This document shows, in pieces, positions 34,987 through 43,201 of a stretch of 64,000 nt of DNA. This stretch comes from Candidatus Rifleibacteriota bacterium (GTDB lineage Bacteria > Muiribacteriota > Ozemobacteria > Ozemobacterales > Ozemobacteraceae). The notes under the pieces were generated by a model. The model saw only the letters and a list, made by a program, of their open reading frames with translations. It searched no databases and was not told the origin of the DNA. The position numbers and the translations under genes were made by a program. Each line of letters starts with the position of its first letter. Position 1 is the first letter of the stretch. Location of the stretch: positions 1 to 64,000 of the forward strand of contig JADFYG010000023.1 of the NCBI GenBank assembly GCA_015233155.1. The letters are read 5' to 3'.

Positions 34987-35430
34987 ATGGACGAAAAAGA
35001 TCGTGAGATCATTCGACTGCTTCAAAAGGGATTACCTCTGACGCCTGAACCATTCAAGGAGTTGGGAGACAAGCTTTGGATCGATGAAACATCGGTCATT
35101 TCCAGATTGGCGCGTATGCGTCAGGAAGGAGTTATCCGCCATTTCGGAGCATTTTTTGACAGCAAGCGGCTTGGCAGATCCGGAGCGCTTGCTGCTATGA
35201 CTTTGCCTGAAGACAAGATCGAAAAGGTCGCGGCGGTAATCAACGCATTTCCGGGAGTCACGCACAATTACGTTCGTGAGGGCACGCCAAATATCTGGTT
35301 TACGTTGAATGCTGCAAATGATGATGAGCGTGCAAAGATGGCGGCTGAAATAAGTGCGGCGGCTGACGGTGCAAGGGTAGATCTGTTTCCGACGAAACGC
35401 ATGTTCAAGGTTATGGTGAACCTGGACTGA
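34987..35430 (+). CDS. ahbA: Siroheme decarboxylase subunit AhbA-type (AsnC-like)
   Basis: The 147-residue product is built like a Lrp/AsnC regulator, with an N-terminal helix-turn-helix (LGDKLWIDETSVISRLARMRQEGVIRHF is cut into two helices) and a C-terminal RAM-like domain with VTHNYVREG and LFPTKRMFKVMV. With ahbB beside it and heme genes on both sides, it is read as the A subunit of siroheme decarboxylase, which removes two acetate carboxyls from siroheme to give 12,18-didecarboxysiroheme. The His in VTHNY matches the catalytic or heme-contact region of the family. AAGAAAGG precedes the ATG. A DNA-binding role cannot be excluded from sequence alone. Confidence 0.8.
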   Translation: MDEKDREIIRLLQKGLPLTPEPFKELGDKLWIDETSVISRLARMRQEGVIRHFGAFFDSKRLGRSGALAAMTLPEDKIEKVAAVINAFPGVTHNYVREGTPNIWFTLNAANDDERAKMAAEISAAADGARVDLFPTKRMFKVMVNLD

Positions 35431-35516
35431 GTTCATAACTGGGAAACCAGAACATCGCCGTATAATCATCGCAGCGAACCACAACGGCAGGACTGAACGG
35501 AAAACGAGGCTTATAT

Positions 35517-35993
35517 ATGGATTCCACCGATCAAAAGCTAATGAGTGAACTTCAGGAAGAACTGAAGCTTGAACGGCGCCCTTTTCTGCGCATTGCCAAA
35601 AATCTTGGACTGACTGAAGAAGAAGTTTTGTCACGCATAGATAATCTTCTAAAGCAAGGGTTGATCAGGCGATTGGGATTGGCAGTTAAACCCGAAAAGC
35701 TTGGGCACACGACAAACGTGATGATTGCCTGGAACGTGCCGGAGGAAAAAATGGAAGAGGTCGGCGCGGCTTTGGCGGGTTTTTCAGAGATTTCTCACTG
35801 CTACGAGCGGGACACACCCCCTGACTGGAAGCATCGCCTGTTCACTATGATCCATGCCAGAAGCGAAGAGCAGTTGCAGAACATTATTCAACAGGTGAAG
35901 GACCGCTTTGACATCGACGATTACAGATTGTTCAGATCACTTCGCGAGTTGAAGAAGGCCTCATTGAAAATTTTCCCGGAGGCGGAGAAATGA
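35517..35993 (+). CDS. ahbB: Siroheme decarboxylase subunit AhbB-type (AsnC-like)
   Basis: The 158-residue product shares the AsnC-like layout of its neighbour, with RIAKNLGLTEEEVLSRIDNL, GLIRRLGLAVKPEKLGHTTN and the AhbB-type SHCYERDTPPDWKHRLFTMI. The SHCYER and W-x-x-x-LFTMIH pattern marks AhbB or NirL-type subunits. It forms the decarboxylase with AhbA. The C-terminal tail is Lys-rich. It lies 86 bases after ahbA and its stop overlaps the hemL start (ATGA), so these genes are translationally linked. Confidence 0.82.
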   Translation: MDSTDQKLMSELQEELKLERRPFLRIAKNLGLTEEEVLSRIDNLLKQGLIRRLGLAVKPEKLGHTTNVMIAWNVPEEKMEEVGAALAGFSEISHCYERDTPPDWKHRLFTMIHARSEEQLQNIIQQVKDRFDIDDYRLFRSLRELKKASLKIFPEAEK

Positions 35994-37270
35994 CTACTAA
36001 TCAAAGCTGTTTCGAAGAAGCCAAAGCCTTTTTTCCCGGAGGAGTAAACAGCCCGGTGCGTGCATTCAAGGCTGTCGGAGGAACTCCGCCATTCATCGCA
36101 AATGGGAAAGGGGCATGCCTGCTCGACGTCGAAGGCCGGTCATTCATTGATTATGTCGGATCATGGGGGCCTTTGATCCTTGGACACGCTGATCCGGCAA
36201 TTATTCAGGCGGTCACGGAAGCCATCGCCGGCGGAATGACCTTCGGCGCACCGACTCCTGGTGAGACTGAGCTGGCAAAACTCATACAGCAGGCATTTCC
36301 CAGCATGGAAAAGATGCGGCTTGTTTCATCGGGCACAGAAGCTACGATGGCCGCTATCCGGCTGGCGCGCGGCTACACGAAGCGCACGCTGCTCGTGAAA
36401 TGCGACGGCTGCTATCATGGACATGCTGATTCGTTGTTAGTCTCCGCCGGATCAGGAGTCGCAACACTGGGTATTCCCGGATGTCCCGGAGTCGTTCCGG
36501 GAACAGCCTCGTCGACACTCACGGTGCCGTTCAACGACATAAAAGCGCTTGAAGCCGTGTTTGCCGCGCATGGCAAAGATATCGCGGCGTTCATTGTTGA
36601 GCCGGTGTGCGGCAATATGGGAGTAGTAACGCCCAATCCAGGGTATCTCGCCGCCGTCCGCGAGCTGACGGCCCGTGAAAATGCCCTGCTGATTTTCGAC
36701 GAGGTTATGACCGGTTTCCGGTCGTGTTTCGGCGGAGTCCAGACAGGTTGTGGCGTAAAGCCAGATCTGACCTGTCTCGGCAAGATTGTAGGTGGCGGCC
36801 TTCCTCTGGCGGTTTACGGTGGAAAACGTGAAATAATGAATCTCATCGCCCCCGACGGACCGGTGTATCAGGCGGGCACATTGTCGGGAAATCCGGTTGC
36901 GGTTGCTGCCGGACGAGCGACTCTGACGCGTTTGCGCGATGAAAAAGATTTGTACAAGAAGCTGATCGCTTCGACGAATCTGCTCGCGGATGGCCTTTTA
37001 AAATTAGCGAAAAATCATCATATTCCGGTTATCGTCAATCGCTTCGGTTCGATGTTCACGCTGTTTTTCACGAGCGAGCCGGTCACATCTTATGCAGATG
37101 CAAAAAAGGCGGACACGGCACGGTTCGTCAAATGGTTCCAGGAAATGCTCGGACGAGGTGTGTATCTGCCTCCGTCTCAGTTCGAGGCGGCTTTCGTTTC
37201 GGTCTGCCATGGTGAGCCCGAAATCGACACGACGCTCAACGCTGCCCACGGAGCCTTTTCCGCACTTTAA
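35990..37270 (+). CDS. hemL: Glutamate-1-semialdehyde 2,1-aminomutase
   Basis: The 426-residue product matches HemL: FFPGGVNSPVRAFKAVGGTP, YVGSWGPLILGH, MRLVSSGTEATMAAIRLARG, KCDGCYHGHADSLLVSAGSG, LIFDEVMTGFR and CLGKIVGGGLPLAVYGGK, the last with the PLP lysine, then YQAGTLSGNPVAVAAG. It converts glutamate-1-semialdehyde to 5-aminolevulinate, feeding HemB. So this organism uses the C5 route. It is the last gene of the heme operon; a very long hairpin begins 16 bases after its stop. HemA, HemC and HemD are not in the window. Confidence 0.96.
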   Translation: MTTNQSCFEEAKAFFPGGVNSPVRAFKAVGGTPPFIANGKGACLLDVEGRSFIDYVGSWGPLILGHADPAIIQAVTEAIAGGMTFGAPTPGETELAKLIQQAFPSMEKMRLVSSGTEATMAAIRLARGYTKRTLLVKCDGCYHGHADSLLVSAGSGVATLGIPGCPGVVPGTASSTLTVPFNDIKALEAVFAAHGKDIAAFIVEPVCGNMGVVTPNPGYLAAVRELTARENALLIFDEVMTGFRSCFGGVQTGCGVKPDLTCLGKIVGGGLPLAVYGGKREIMNLIAPDGPVYQAGTLSGNPVAVAAGRATLTRLRDEKDLYKKLIASTNLLADGLLKLAKNHHIPVIVNRFGSMFTLFFTSEPVTSYADAKKADTARFVKWFQEMLGRGVYLPPSQFEAAFVSVCHGEPEIDTTLNAAHGAFSAL

Positions 37271-37286
37271 GAGCCTGTCAGAAAAT

Positions 37287-37350
37287 CACCTGCATTACTG
37301 AAAGATAGCCAGAGCTTCACAGCTTTGGCTATCTTTCAGTAATGCAGGTG
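37287..37350. terminator. Very long perfect hairpin after hemL
   Basis: Thirty bases starting CACCTGCATTACTGAAAGAT pair with the thirty bases 37321-37350 ending AGTAATGCAGGTG around a TCAC loop, with a single G-U pair. The stem is much longer than normal terminators, and no U run follows on either side. It may act as a terminator or mRNA stabiliser, or be a small palindromic mobile element. The flanking GAGCCTGTCAGAAAAT is not repeated on the right side. Confidence 0.6.
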
Positions 37351-37590
37351 AAACGGAGAAATGAAATAACCCATGGGACAAAAATACGCACAGTAACTTC
37401 GCGCACCGATCAGTGGGTAATACACCAACATACAGGAATTTTCCTTCCCGAGCCTATATTACCAGATCACTCTTTTGCAAGTCGCGAGCAAGGCAAAACT
37501 GTAACTTTATTTATCGTTCAGAAATCTGTGATTTCTGACGATGTGGCTTTGCGATTTTATCGAAAAAACACAGATCGGGGTGGAGGCAAA

Positions 37591-40188
37591 ATGCGTCGTT
37601 TACTCGGAAAAACCTTGTTGATGGGTTCTTTCAGTTATCTTGCAATGATGGCCGACTTCTCTCCCTTATATGCTTATTCCACTGACATTGGAACAATTGA
37701 TACCAGGCTGATTTCAGAGACTTATTCCAGTGACAAACCTGCGGGGAAGCCAGTACAAGATTCCGTGAACGAGAGCATGGTCGGAATATCTCAACCGATA
37801 TCGATTTCCGGCGCGACACCGGCGCCCATTTCCCAGATTGTATCTGTGCCTGCGTCTGAGAAGGTTTTTGAGCCGGTTGCTCAGAAAGCCGCAGAGCCGG
37901 TTTCCGCGAAGACTTCTGAACCGGTTTCTCAGAAAACTGCCGAGCCGGTTTCCGCGAAGGCTTCTGAGCCGATTTCTCAGAAAGCCGCCGAGCCGGTTTC
38001 CGCGAAGGTTTCTGAACCGATTTCCCAGAAAACCGCCGAACCTGTTTCCCCGAAGGCTTCTGAGCCGATTTCTCAGAAAGCCGCCGAGCCGGTGTCCGTG
38101 AAGGTTTCTGAACCGATTTCCCAGAAAACCGCCGAACCTGTTTCCCCGAAGGCTTCTGAGTCTATTTCTCAGAAGTCAGCAAAACCGCTTTCCGAGATAG
38201 TTGCAACGCCGGTTTCAGAGCTGGTTTCTCAGAAGTCGGCAGAGGTTGTTTCAGAGAAGGTTTCAGCTCCGGTTACTGAGAAGGCTGTCGAGCCGGTTTC
38301 AGAGTTGGTTTCTCAGAAGGCAGCAGAGCTGGTTTCACAACCGGCTTCGGAGCCGGTTGTTGAGAAGGCTGTAGACCCCGTTGCTGTGCAGGCCTCTGAG
38401 CCGGTGTCGAAGCATAAATCAAAGTCGGCATCTAAACGCGTGGTAAAACAGACAGAAAATAAAACAGTAAAATCGGTGGCAAAGCCCGTGAGCGTAAGTG
38501 CCGCAAAACATATAGAACACTCCTCCAGGATTTCAGTGCCTGTTAAGAGCGCGGAATCCGGAGTCCCTGTAGACGTTTCTGATGGGCATTGGGCGCAATC
38601 GGCAGTTCGGGAACTTGTCTCCCGCGGAATTATAATAATGGGGCCGGATTACGAATTTCATGGAAATAAGCCTGCGTCGCGCTATGACGTAGCGATAATG
38701 CTTTCCAGAGCCATTCAAAACATCGATACAAAAAAGCTCAGGAATATGAATGCTGAAGATATGAAGCTGCTTCGGGTTCTCATGGCTGATCTGGCAAGTG
38801 AAATCGGGATGATCAAAAAAACCGCAGATCAGCTTTTCCATCAGGATACCTTCATCGAGGAGCGTTTTGCTGCCCTTGAAAAGAAGCAGGATGAGCGTTT
38901 AGACAAGATCGAGAAGGCAAAATCGCCGGTAAAGTTCAACGGAGACTATCGATATTGGTATGAAACGTCTCGTGTTGCTGACAATTCCAAAGGCAAAGGG
39001 CAGACGAGCAAAAACACCAATCGCTTCAGGCTGGGTGGCGATATTGCCATTGATGATTCCACAACCGGAGAATTTCGTTTTCGTGTCGATCAAAAAGTAA
39101 TGCGCGATGGAGATCTTCCCGCCGCGGCATCTGTCATTCCTACTGTGCCGATTGGTGGAACAACATTTAGCGCCGATCTCGTATATATCGAAAAGAAGAA
39201 TGTTCTGGGAGGCGACTTTCGTCTCGGACGTCAGCCGTATAAACTTGGAAACGGCCTTCTGCTGATGGATTACATCGATGGATTGACTTTTTGCAGGAAA
39301 TACGACGACGAATTCACTTTCAGGGGGGCCATTCTGGCTGAGAATAACTCGCCGACTCGCGGTAAGAGTCATGGGCTTGATGCTAATCTGCTCTCATTCG
39401 AATACGACTATGCGGCGAGCCACAGCATTATGCTATCCCGTCTGGAAAATCAATCTGATTTTGATAAATATGGCGCTCTGACTCCGAGGACCAGGGAAGA
39501 CTGGTTTTCGATGGATTTATTGGGAAGTTTCAGCAGCAAGTTGGGCTATTTTGGGACTTTTGCCACTTATCGAAATGATCTTACCATCAATAATACGACG
39601 TCAGCTCAGGATCATCTCCGTGGTGATGTCGATTTCAGGGCTTACGTAATCGGTTGTAAATATCTGGCCAGCAAAAAGTTTGATACCGGTCTTACTATTG
39701 CTGATGAACACAATAATTTTCGGGCTTTCGATATTTTGAATCTGGATTACGAGGAATTAGGCAGTGAGCAGCCGCTCAAAGAGGCGCTTAATGCTTTTGC
39801 TATTACGGCAGTGAATGCCGGAACAGGAAATATGGAAGGGGTGCTTCCTCCGTCGTCGGGAACAGCCGCTCCATTCGCCACTCCGATTAAGCCCGCGAGT
39901 GGAGATAATCGTCCAACCGGTTATAATTTGGGAGACATTCATGGCTATCGCGATCTGCAATGGTCTGGTCGTTATTATTTCAGGCCGGACCTGAATTTGA
40001 GGGTTGTGGCCGATATAATGGCTCCATCGTTTGGAAGATACAACTACCGCAACATAAAGGCGTTCACAGCGTATCTTCATTATCAGTACAACCCCATGTT
40101 GCATATCGAACTGCGTTCAATTAACGTCACCTCTGAATATGGCCGCAGTGCCAGTGACTTCAGAACTGAAGTATTCGCGCAATTCTGA
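37591..40188 (+). CDS. SLH-domain outer-membrane porin-like protein (OmpM type)
   Basis: From ATG 37591 (GGAGG site nine bases before) the product has 865 residues: a signal peptide ending near FSPLYAYS, an unusual Pro/Ser/Glu/Lys repeat region (residues about 90-290), a single SLH domain (DVSDGHWAQSAVRELVSRGI to SRYDVAIMLSRAI), a coiled-coil segment (FIEERFAALEKKQDERLDKI) and a long C-terminal beta-barrel region rich in alternating aromatic strands, ending in FAQF. This order (SLH, coiled coil, barrel) is that of OmpM/Slp-type proteins, which bind secondary wall polymer and hold the outer membrane to peptidoglycan. An in-frame ATG at 37342 lacks a signal peptide. The repeat spacer sits before the SLH domain, which is unusual. 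Confidence 0.85.
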   Translation: MRRLLGKTLLMGSFSYLAMMADFSPLYAYSTDIGTIDTRLISETYSSDKPAGKPVQDSVNESMVGISQPISISGATPAPISQIVSVPASEKVFEPVAQKAAEPVSAKTSEPVSQKTAEPVSAKASEPISQKAAEPVSAKVSEPISQKTAEPVSPKASEPISQKAAEPVSVKVSEPISQKTAEPVSPKASESISQKSAKPLSEIVATPVSELVSQKSAEVVSEKVSAPVTEKAVEPVSELVSQKAAELVSQPASEPVVEKAVDPVAVQASEPVSKHKSKSASKRVVKQTENKTVKSVAKPVSVSAAKHIEHSSRISVPVKSAESGVPVDVSDGHWAQSAVRELVSRGIIIMGPDYEFHGNKPASRYDVAIMLSRAIQNIDTKKLRNMNAEDMKLLRVLMADLASEIGMIKKTADQLFHQDTFIEERFAALEKKQDERLDKIEKAKSPVKFNGDYRYWYETSRVADNSKGKGQTSKNTNRFRLGGDIAIDDSTTGEFRFRVDQKVMRDGDLPAAASVIPTVPIGGTTFSADLVYIEKKNVLGGDFRLGRQPYKLGNGLLLMDYIDGLTFCRKYDDEFTFRGAILAENNSPTRGKSHGLDANLLSFEYDYAASHSIMLSRLENQSDFDKYGALTPRTREDWFSMDLLGSFSSKLGYFGTFATYRNDLTINNTTSAQDHLRGDVDFRAYVIGCKYLASKKFDTGLTIADEHNNFRAFDILNLDYEELGSEQPLKEALNAFAITAVNAGTGNMEGVLPPSSGTAAPFATPIKPASGDNRPTGYNLGDIHGYRDLQWSGRYYFRPDLNLRVVADIMAPSFGRYNYRNIKAFTAYLHYQYNPMLHIELRSINVTSEYGRSASDFRTEVFAQF
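37888..38175 (+). repeat. Twelve in-frame 24-nt repeats in the SLH/OmpM-like gene
   Basis: Residues 100-195 are twelve copies of an eight-residue unit [TAVS][AS]E[PS][VI]S[AQPV]K, arranged as pairs (48 nt). The unit changes only at a few places, for example AEPVSAK and SEPISQK. A 61-bp stretch at 38004-38064 is repeated without change at 38100-38160, 96 bp on, marking a recent duplication. Confidence 0.85.
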
Positions 40189-40211
40189 GCCGGACTGTTA
40201 ATGGGAATTTT

Positions 40212-41153
40212 TCAGTCTTTGGCAAGAACTCTGTAAATTGGCGGTTGTGGAGCTTCAAAAATGGGCCTGAGAACCATGAGCCCCTTGAAATCTTTATTGC
40301 CGCGCAGGTATGAGAGAAAATCATCGTCAACAACGCGATTTTTTGTATATGAAGCGTGACGGAAAATCTTCTTTCCGGACTGCTCGATGTAGAAAGCCAT
40401 GTGGGTGACATCCAGGCCTTCTTTGTCACAAACCAAGGCGAGTATATCTCCTGATATCAATGGTAACTTTCCCGCAAAAACAGCCTGGGATGGAAAATAC
40501 CAGATAGTTTGTGCGGAGGTGGCGATCATGAAACGATCTTCAACGTAGAAGGTCCGGTTATTGCCAACCTTGTTCAAAAAAACTGTTCGAACTTTTGCCT
40601 CCGGGTGATTCCTGGCAATATTTTTCAGATAACCTTTGCTTTCATTGATATCGGCCCATTGAGAAGTGAAATGATTGCGCTGATGATTCATGAGTGGCTT
40701 TCCGTCAGCGCTATACGTGATATCGATTAGTCTTTGAATAAAAGAACCGGAATAATCAGCCTTTTCCGAATTTGCCAACGCCATGACTTGTTCTACATAG
40801 GTCATGCAGTCAAGGAAAGTAAGGTCTGTTTGAAAAATCTGGACCGGTAAAGGTTGGGGATTTGAGGCTTCTGTTCTGGTCGTTGATTGTTTGCGTTCTT
40901 CCTTGATTCGTTTTTTTGTTTCCGGGTGATATTTCCGACCTAAAAAATAGGCGGATATAAAAGGGATTCGGCGTTCAGGGGGCAGTGAAATGGCTGAAGA
41001 AATCAGACGCTGAGCTTCGCGGGCGTCTTGAAAATTTTTGATGAAAACGGTTGCGGGTTGTATATGCCCACTGCTTTCAGCAATAGCTGAACACATTGGC
41101 AGAATTATCAGGAGCAAATTCAGAATCAATTTTTTCAGGGAAGAAGGAAGCAT
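40212..41153 (-). CDS. DUF1460-family exported amidase-like protein
   Basis: The 313-residue product has a signal peptide (KKLILNLLLIILPMCSAIAE) and the DUF1460 pattern: DLTFLDCMTYVEQVMALANS with the presumed catalytic Cys, RNHFTSQWADINESKGYLKN, and LALVCDKEGLDVTHMAFYIE with a conserved His. Family members are NlpC/P60-like N-acetylmuramoyl-L-alanine amidase-type enzymes acting on cell-wall peptides. ATG 41153 is chosen since it starts the signal peptide; an in-frame ATG at 41189 would add 12 residues. It converges with the porin-like gene. Confidence 0.8.
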   Translation of the reverse strand: MLPSSLKKLILNLLLIILPMCSAIAESSGHIQPATVFIKNFQDAREAQRLISSAISLPPERRIPFISAYFLGRKYHPETKKRIKEERKQSTTRTEASNPQPLPVQIFQTDLTFLDCMTYVEQVMALANSEKADYSGSFIQRLIDITYSADGKPLMNHQRNHFTSQWADINESKGYLKNIARNHPEAKVRTVFLNKVGNNRTFYVEDRFMIATSAQTIWYFPSQAVFAGKLPLISGDILALVCDKEGLDVTHMAFYIEQSGKKIFRHASYTKNRVVDDDFLSYLRGNKDFKGLMVLRPIFEAPQPPIYRVLAKD

Positions 41154-41217
41154 GGCTATCTCAAATCGATATTTCACGCAACGTGCCATAGTTTCAGACC
41201 TGAATGCGTGAAATGCG

Positions 41218-41745
41218 TTACGCCCCGTAATGATCTTTTCGGAGCTTTATCGAAATGGCCATGAAGGACGAAATGAGTACCATGGCAAATCCCAGGAAGA
41301 TGAAAGAAGCTCCGTTGCCGATTCGACAGGCATCATGGAAAATATCCAGCCAGTTGCGGAATGGTGCCGTCGCGTCAGAAGTCGCGCCATTCTTTATCGC
41401 GACCATATCATAGGTAATAACAGTTTCAATGATGAACAGGAAACCCGCAAAAAAAGAAATGGCCAGCGGTACAAATTTCTGCTTCGACATATAGCAAAAA
41501 ATACCAGCGATTGCCAGGAGAGACACGAGCGCTCCCGCGCCATGTCCACCGGCAAACCATGTCGTGGCTCCGGCGACGGGAAACTGGCAGTATGGAATGA
41601 AACTTCCCAGTATGACGAGACAGAATCCGATAATTCCGGTGAGCATCAGCGTATTTTCGAACTGATCATTGCCTGCGGCATGATTTTGCATGGTTGATAC
41701 AATGTTATTTGAATTCGGGGTTGCGGGAATGTCAGGATTTTCCAC
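41218..41745 (-). CDS. Four-helix membrane protein of unknown function
   Basis: No family is recognised. The 175-residue product has a polar N-terminal tail and four hydrophobic helices (LTGIIGFCLVILGSFIPY, HGAGALVSLLAIAGIFCYM, LAISFFAGFLFIIETVITY and GNGASFIFLGFAMVLISSFM). The start is GTG 41745, with GAAGGAA eight bases upstream; a GTG at 41805 has no ribosome site. It lies upstream of the DUF1460 gene and downstream of the 41890-43080 hydrolase gene on the same strand, so loose co-transcription is possible. Confidence 0.65.
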   Translation of the reverse strand: MENPDIPATPNSNNIVSTMQNHAAGNDQFENTLMLTGIIGFCLVILGSFIPYCQFPVAGATTWFAGGHGAGALVSLLAIAGIFCYMSKQKFVPLAISFFAGFLFIIETVITYDMVAIKNGATSDATAPFRNWLDIFHDACRIGNGASFIFLGFAMVLISSFMAISIKLRKDHYGA

Positions 41746-41889
41746 GATATATGTTCCTTCTTTGTCGTTTTGATTTTGTTGATAGCAATTTGTTTTTCCG
41801 CTCACAAAATATCATTCTCAATTCGTGATGTCAAAGGCGGTTTTGGTTGCAACCCGTGAGTCGCACATTTTGCAGACTCATTAATATAG

Positions 41890-43080
41890 TTATTTCAGTG
41901 AATATGGCGGGGTTGCCGTTTCGCGTTTTCCTATGTTCATCCATGCGAGCAAGTCGGTCTTTAACCGATCGCTTGATGACAAAATCAGGACATGGTCTTC
42001 GTCTGCATAGCAGATCGATCGGACGCACAAACCTCTCTCTGTCATGCTGGATACGTGTTGACGGACATAAGCGGGCGGTATCCGATTGTCCTTGCCGCCA
42101 TGCACGACAAGTACCGACCGGGAGCCAACTGCCGCAGCAAACTCCGGTGCGTCGGTTCCATCCATGACAGGTGAAATAAAGACAAGTCCTTGATAAGTAT
42201 TGGGTAGCTTCGTTGCCCAGCCGGTTACTCCGGTGCCGCCATTTGACAATCCGATGACGAATACCTGATCGGGGTCACAAGAGTTGTCCGAGCGAATGAT
42301 TGTGTTGAGCCACTGCAGGGTCTCATCGGCACTAGTGCCCTTCCAGCGGCCATTTCCGAAAGTGGGGCAGATTATGACGAAGCCATGCTGATCAGCAAAC
42401 TTTGCCCAACTCCACATATACGCTTTCAAATTGCCGAGCCACCCATGGAGAAAAACGATGACCGGGCATCTCTGAGCGATTGAAATCGACGGGCGATAAA
42501 TATACGCATGGCCGATCGGCAATGTGTGCAGGAACATTTCAGAATAAGCTTCTCCAATCGTGGACCCGATCTGCACAAAGTCAGATGATTGATCGAGTTG
42601 CGCGTAACTGTTGTTAAAAATTTCCGCAAAGTTCTTCCCTTGCTCCCTGCTCATGAACGGATCGAGAAACGGCAATACTGCTCCTCCGAGCCGGACCTGA
42701 TCCGCTTCGTCTATAAGCCATGCCGGCGAAAAAAAGCTGAAACGGGCCGAACTTTTGTAAACCGAGACAAGATGGCTCCCTGGAGATACATGCCCTGTCG
42801 GCGAACATATCTTGCAGCCTATGCCAAGACCGCAAGTTAAGACCAGCCCAATAGAAATAATGACCGGTGATGGCGAGCGCCATGCAAAAAGATTTGCCAT
42901 TGCCCACCAGGCGGTTATTGACAGTAATGGCATGACTGTCAAACCAAAGAGTTGTGAACTGGTCTGCCTTGCAACCATAACAAGCGAAAGGGCGCGGATT
43001 TCCGCCCCGGCAGATCCCAGAAATAGCATCAATAGACCAATGCGCACCAGCAAAGGGGTGGCAGGCGTTCCGGGCTTCAT
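41890..43080 (-). CDS. Membrane-anchored alpha/beta hydrolase (dienelactone hydrolase-like)
   Basis: The 396-residue product starts with about three membrane helices (LLVRIGLLMLFLGSAGAEI, LTVMPLLSITAWWAMANLF, SPVIISIGLVLTCGLGIGC) and continues with an alpha/beta hydrolase: VIVFLHGWLGNLKAYMWSW, elbow VFVIGLSNGGTGVTGW with the nucleophile Ser, VLVVHGGKDNRIP with the Asp, and ADEDHVLILSSSD with the His. All catalytic positions are present, unlike the 19126 gene product. It probably cleaves ester or amide bonds outside the inner membrane. The ribosome site is weak. Confidence 0.75.
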   Translation of the reverse strand: MKPGTPATPLLVRIGLLMLFLGSAGAEIRALSLVMVARQTSSQLFGLTVMPLLSITAWWAMANLFAWRSPSPVIISIGLVLTCGLGIGCKICSPTGHVSPGSHLVSVYKSSARFSFFSPAWLIDEADQVRLGGAVLPFLDPFMSREQGKNFAEIFNNSYAQLDQSSDFVQIGSTIGEAYSEMFLHTLPIGHAYIYRPSISIAQRCPVIVFLHGWLGNLKAYMWSWAKFADQHGFVIICPTFGNGRWKGTSADETLQWLNTIIRSDNSCDPDQVFVIGLSNGGTGVTGWATKLPNTYQGLVFISPVMDGTDAPEFAAAVGSRSVLVVHGGKDNRIPPAYVRQHVSSMTERGLCVRSICYADEDHVLILSSSDRLKTDLLAWMNIGKRETATPPYSLK

Positions 43081-43201
43081 TGGTGATTCTTTATCATACT
43101 TGGCATCGATGAACTATGGATATGGCTGGAACGTCGGTCAACGTCATCGGCAATCGTCTGGCGGCGGCCGTCATTGCACGATGGGAGGGCGAGTAAGCGA
43201 T

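Noticed and set aside
37888-38175. A CRISPR-like array
   Set aside because: The repeats are in frame inside a protein gene, have no spacers of even length, and no cas genes are nearby.
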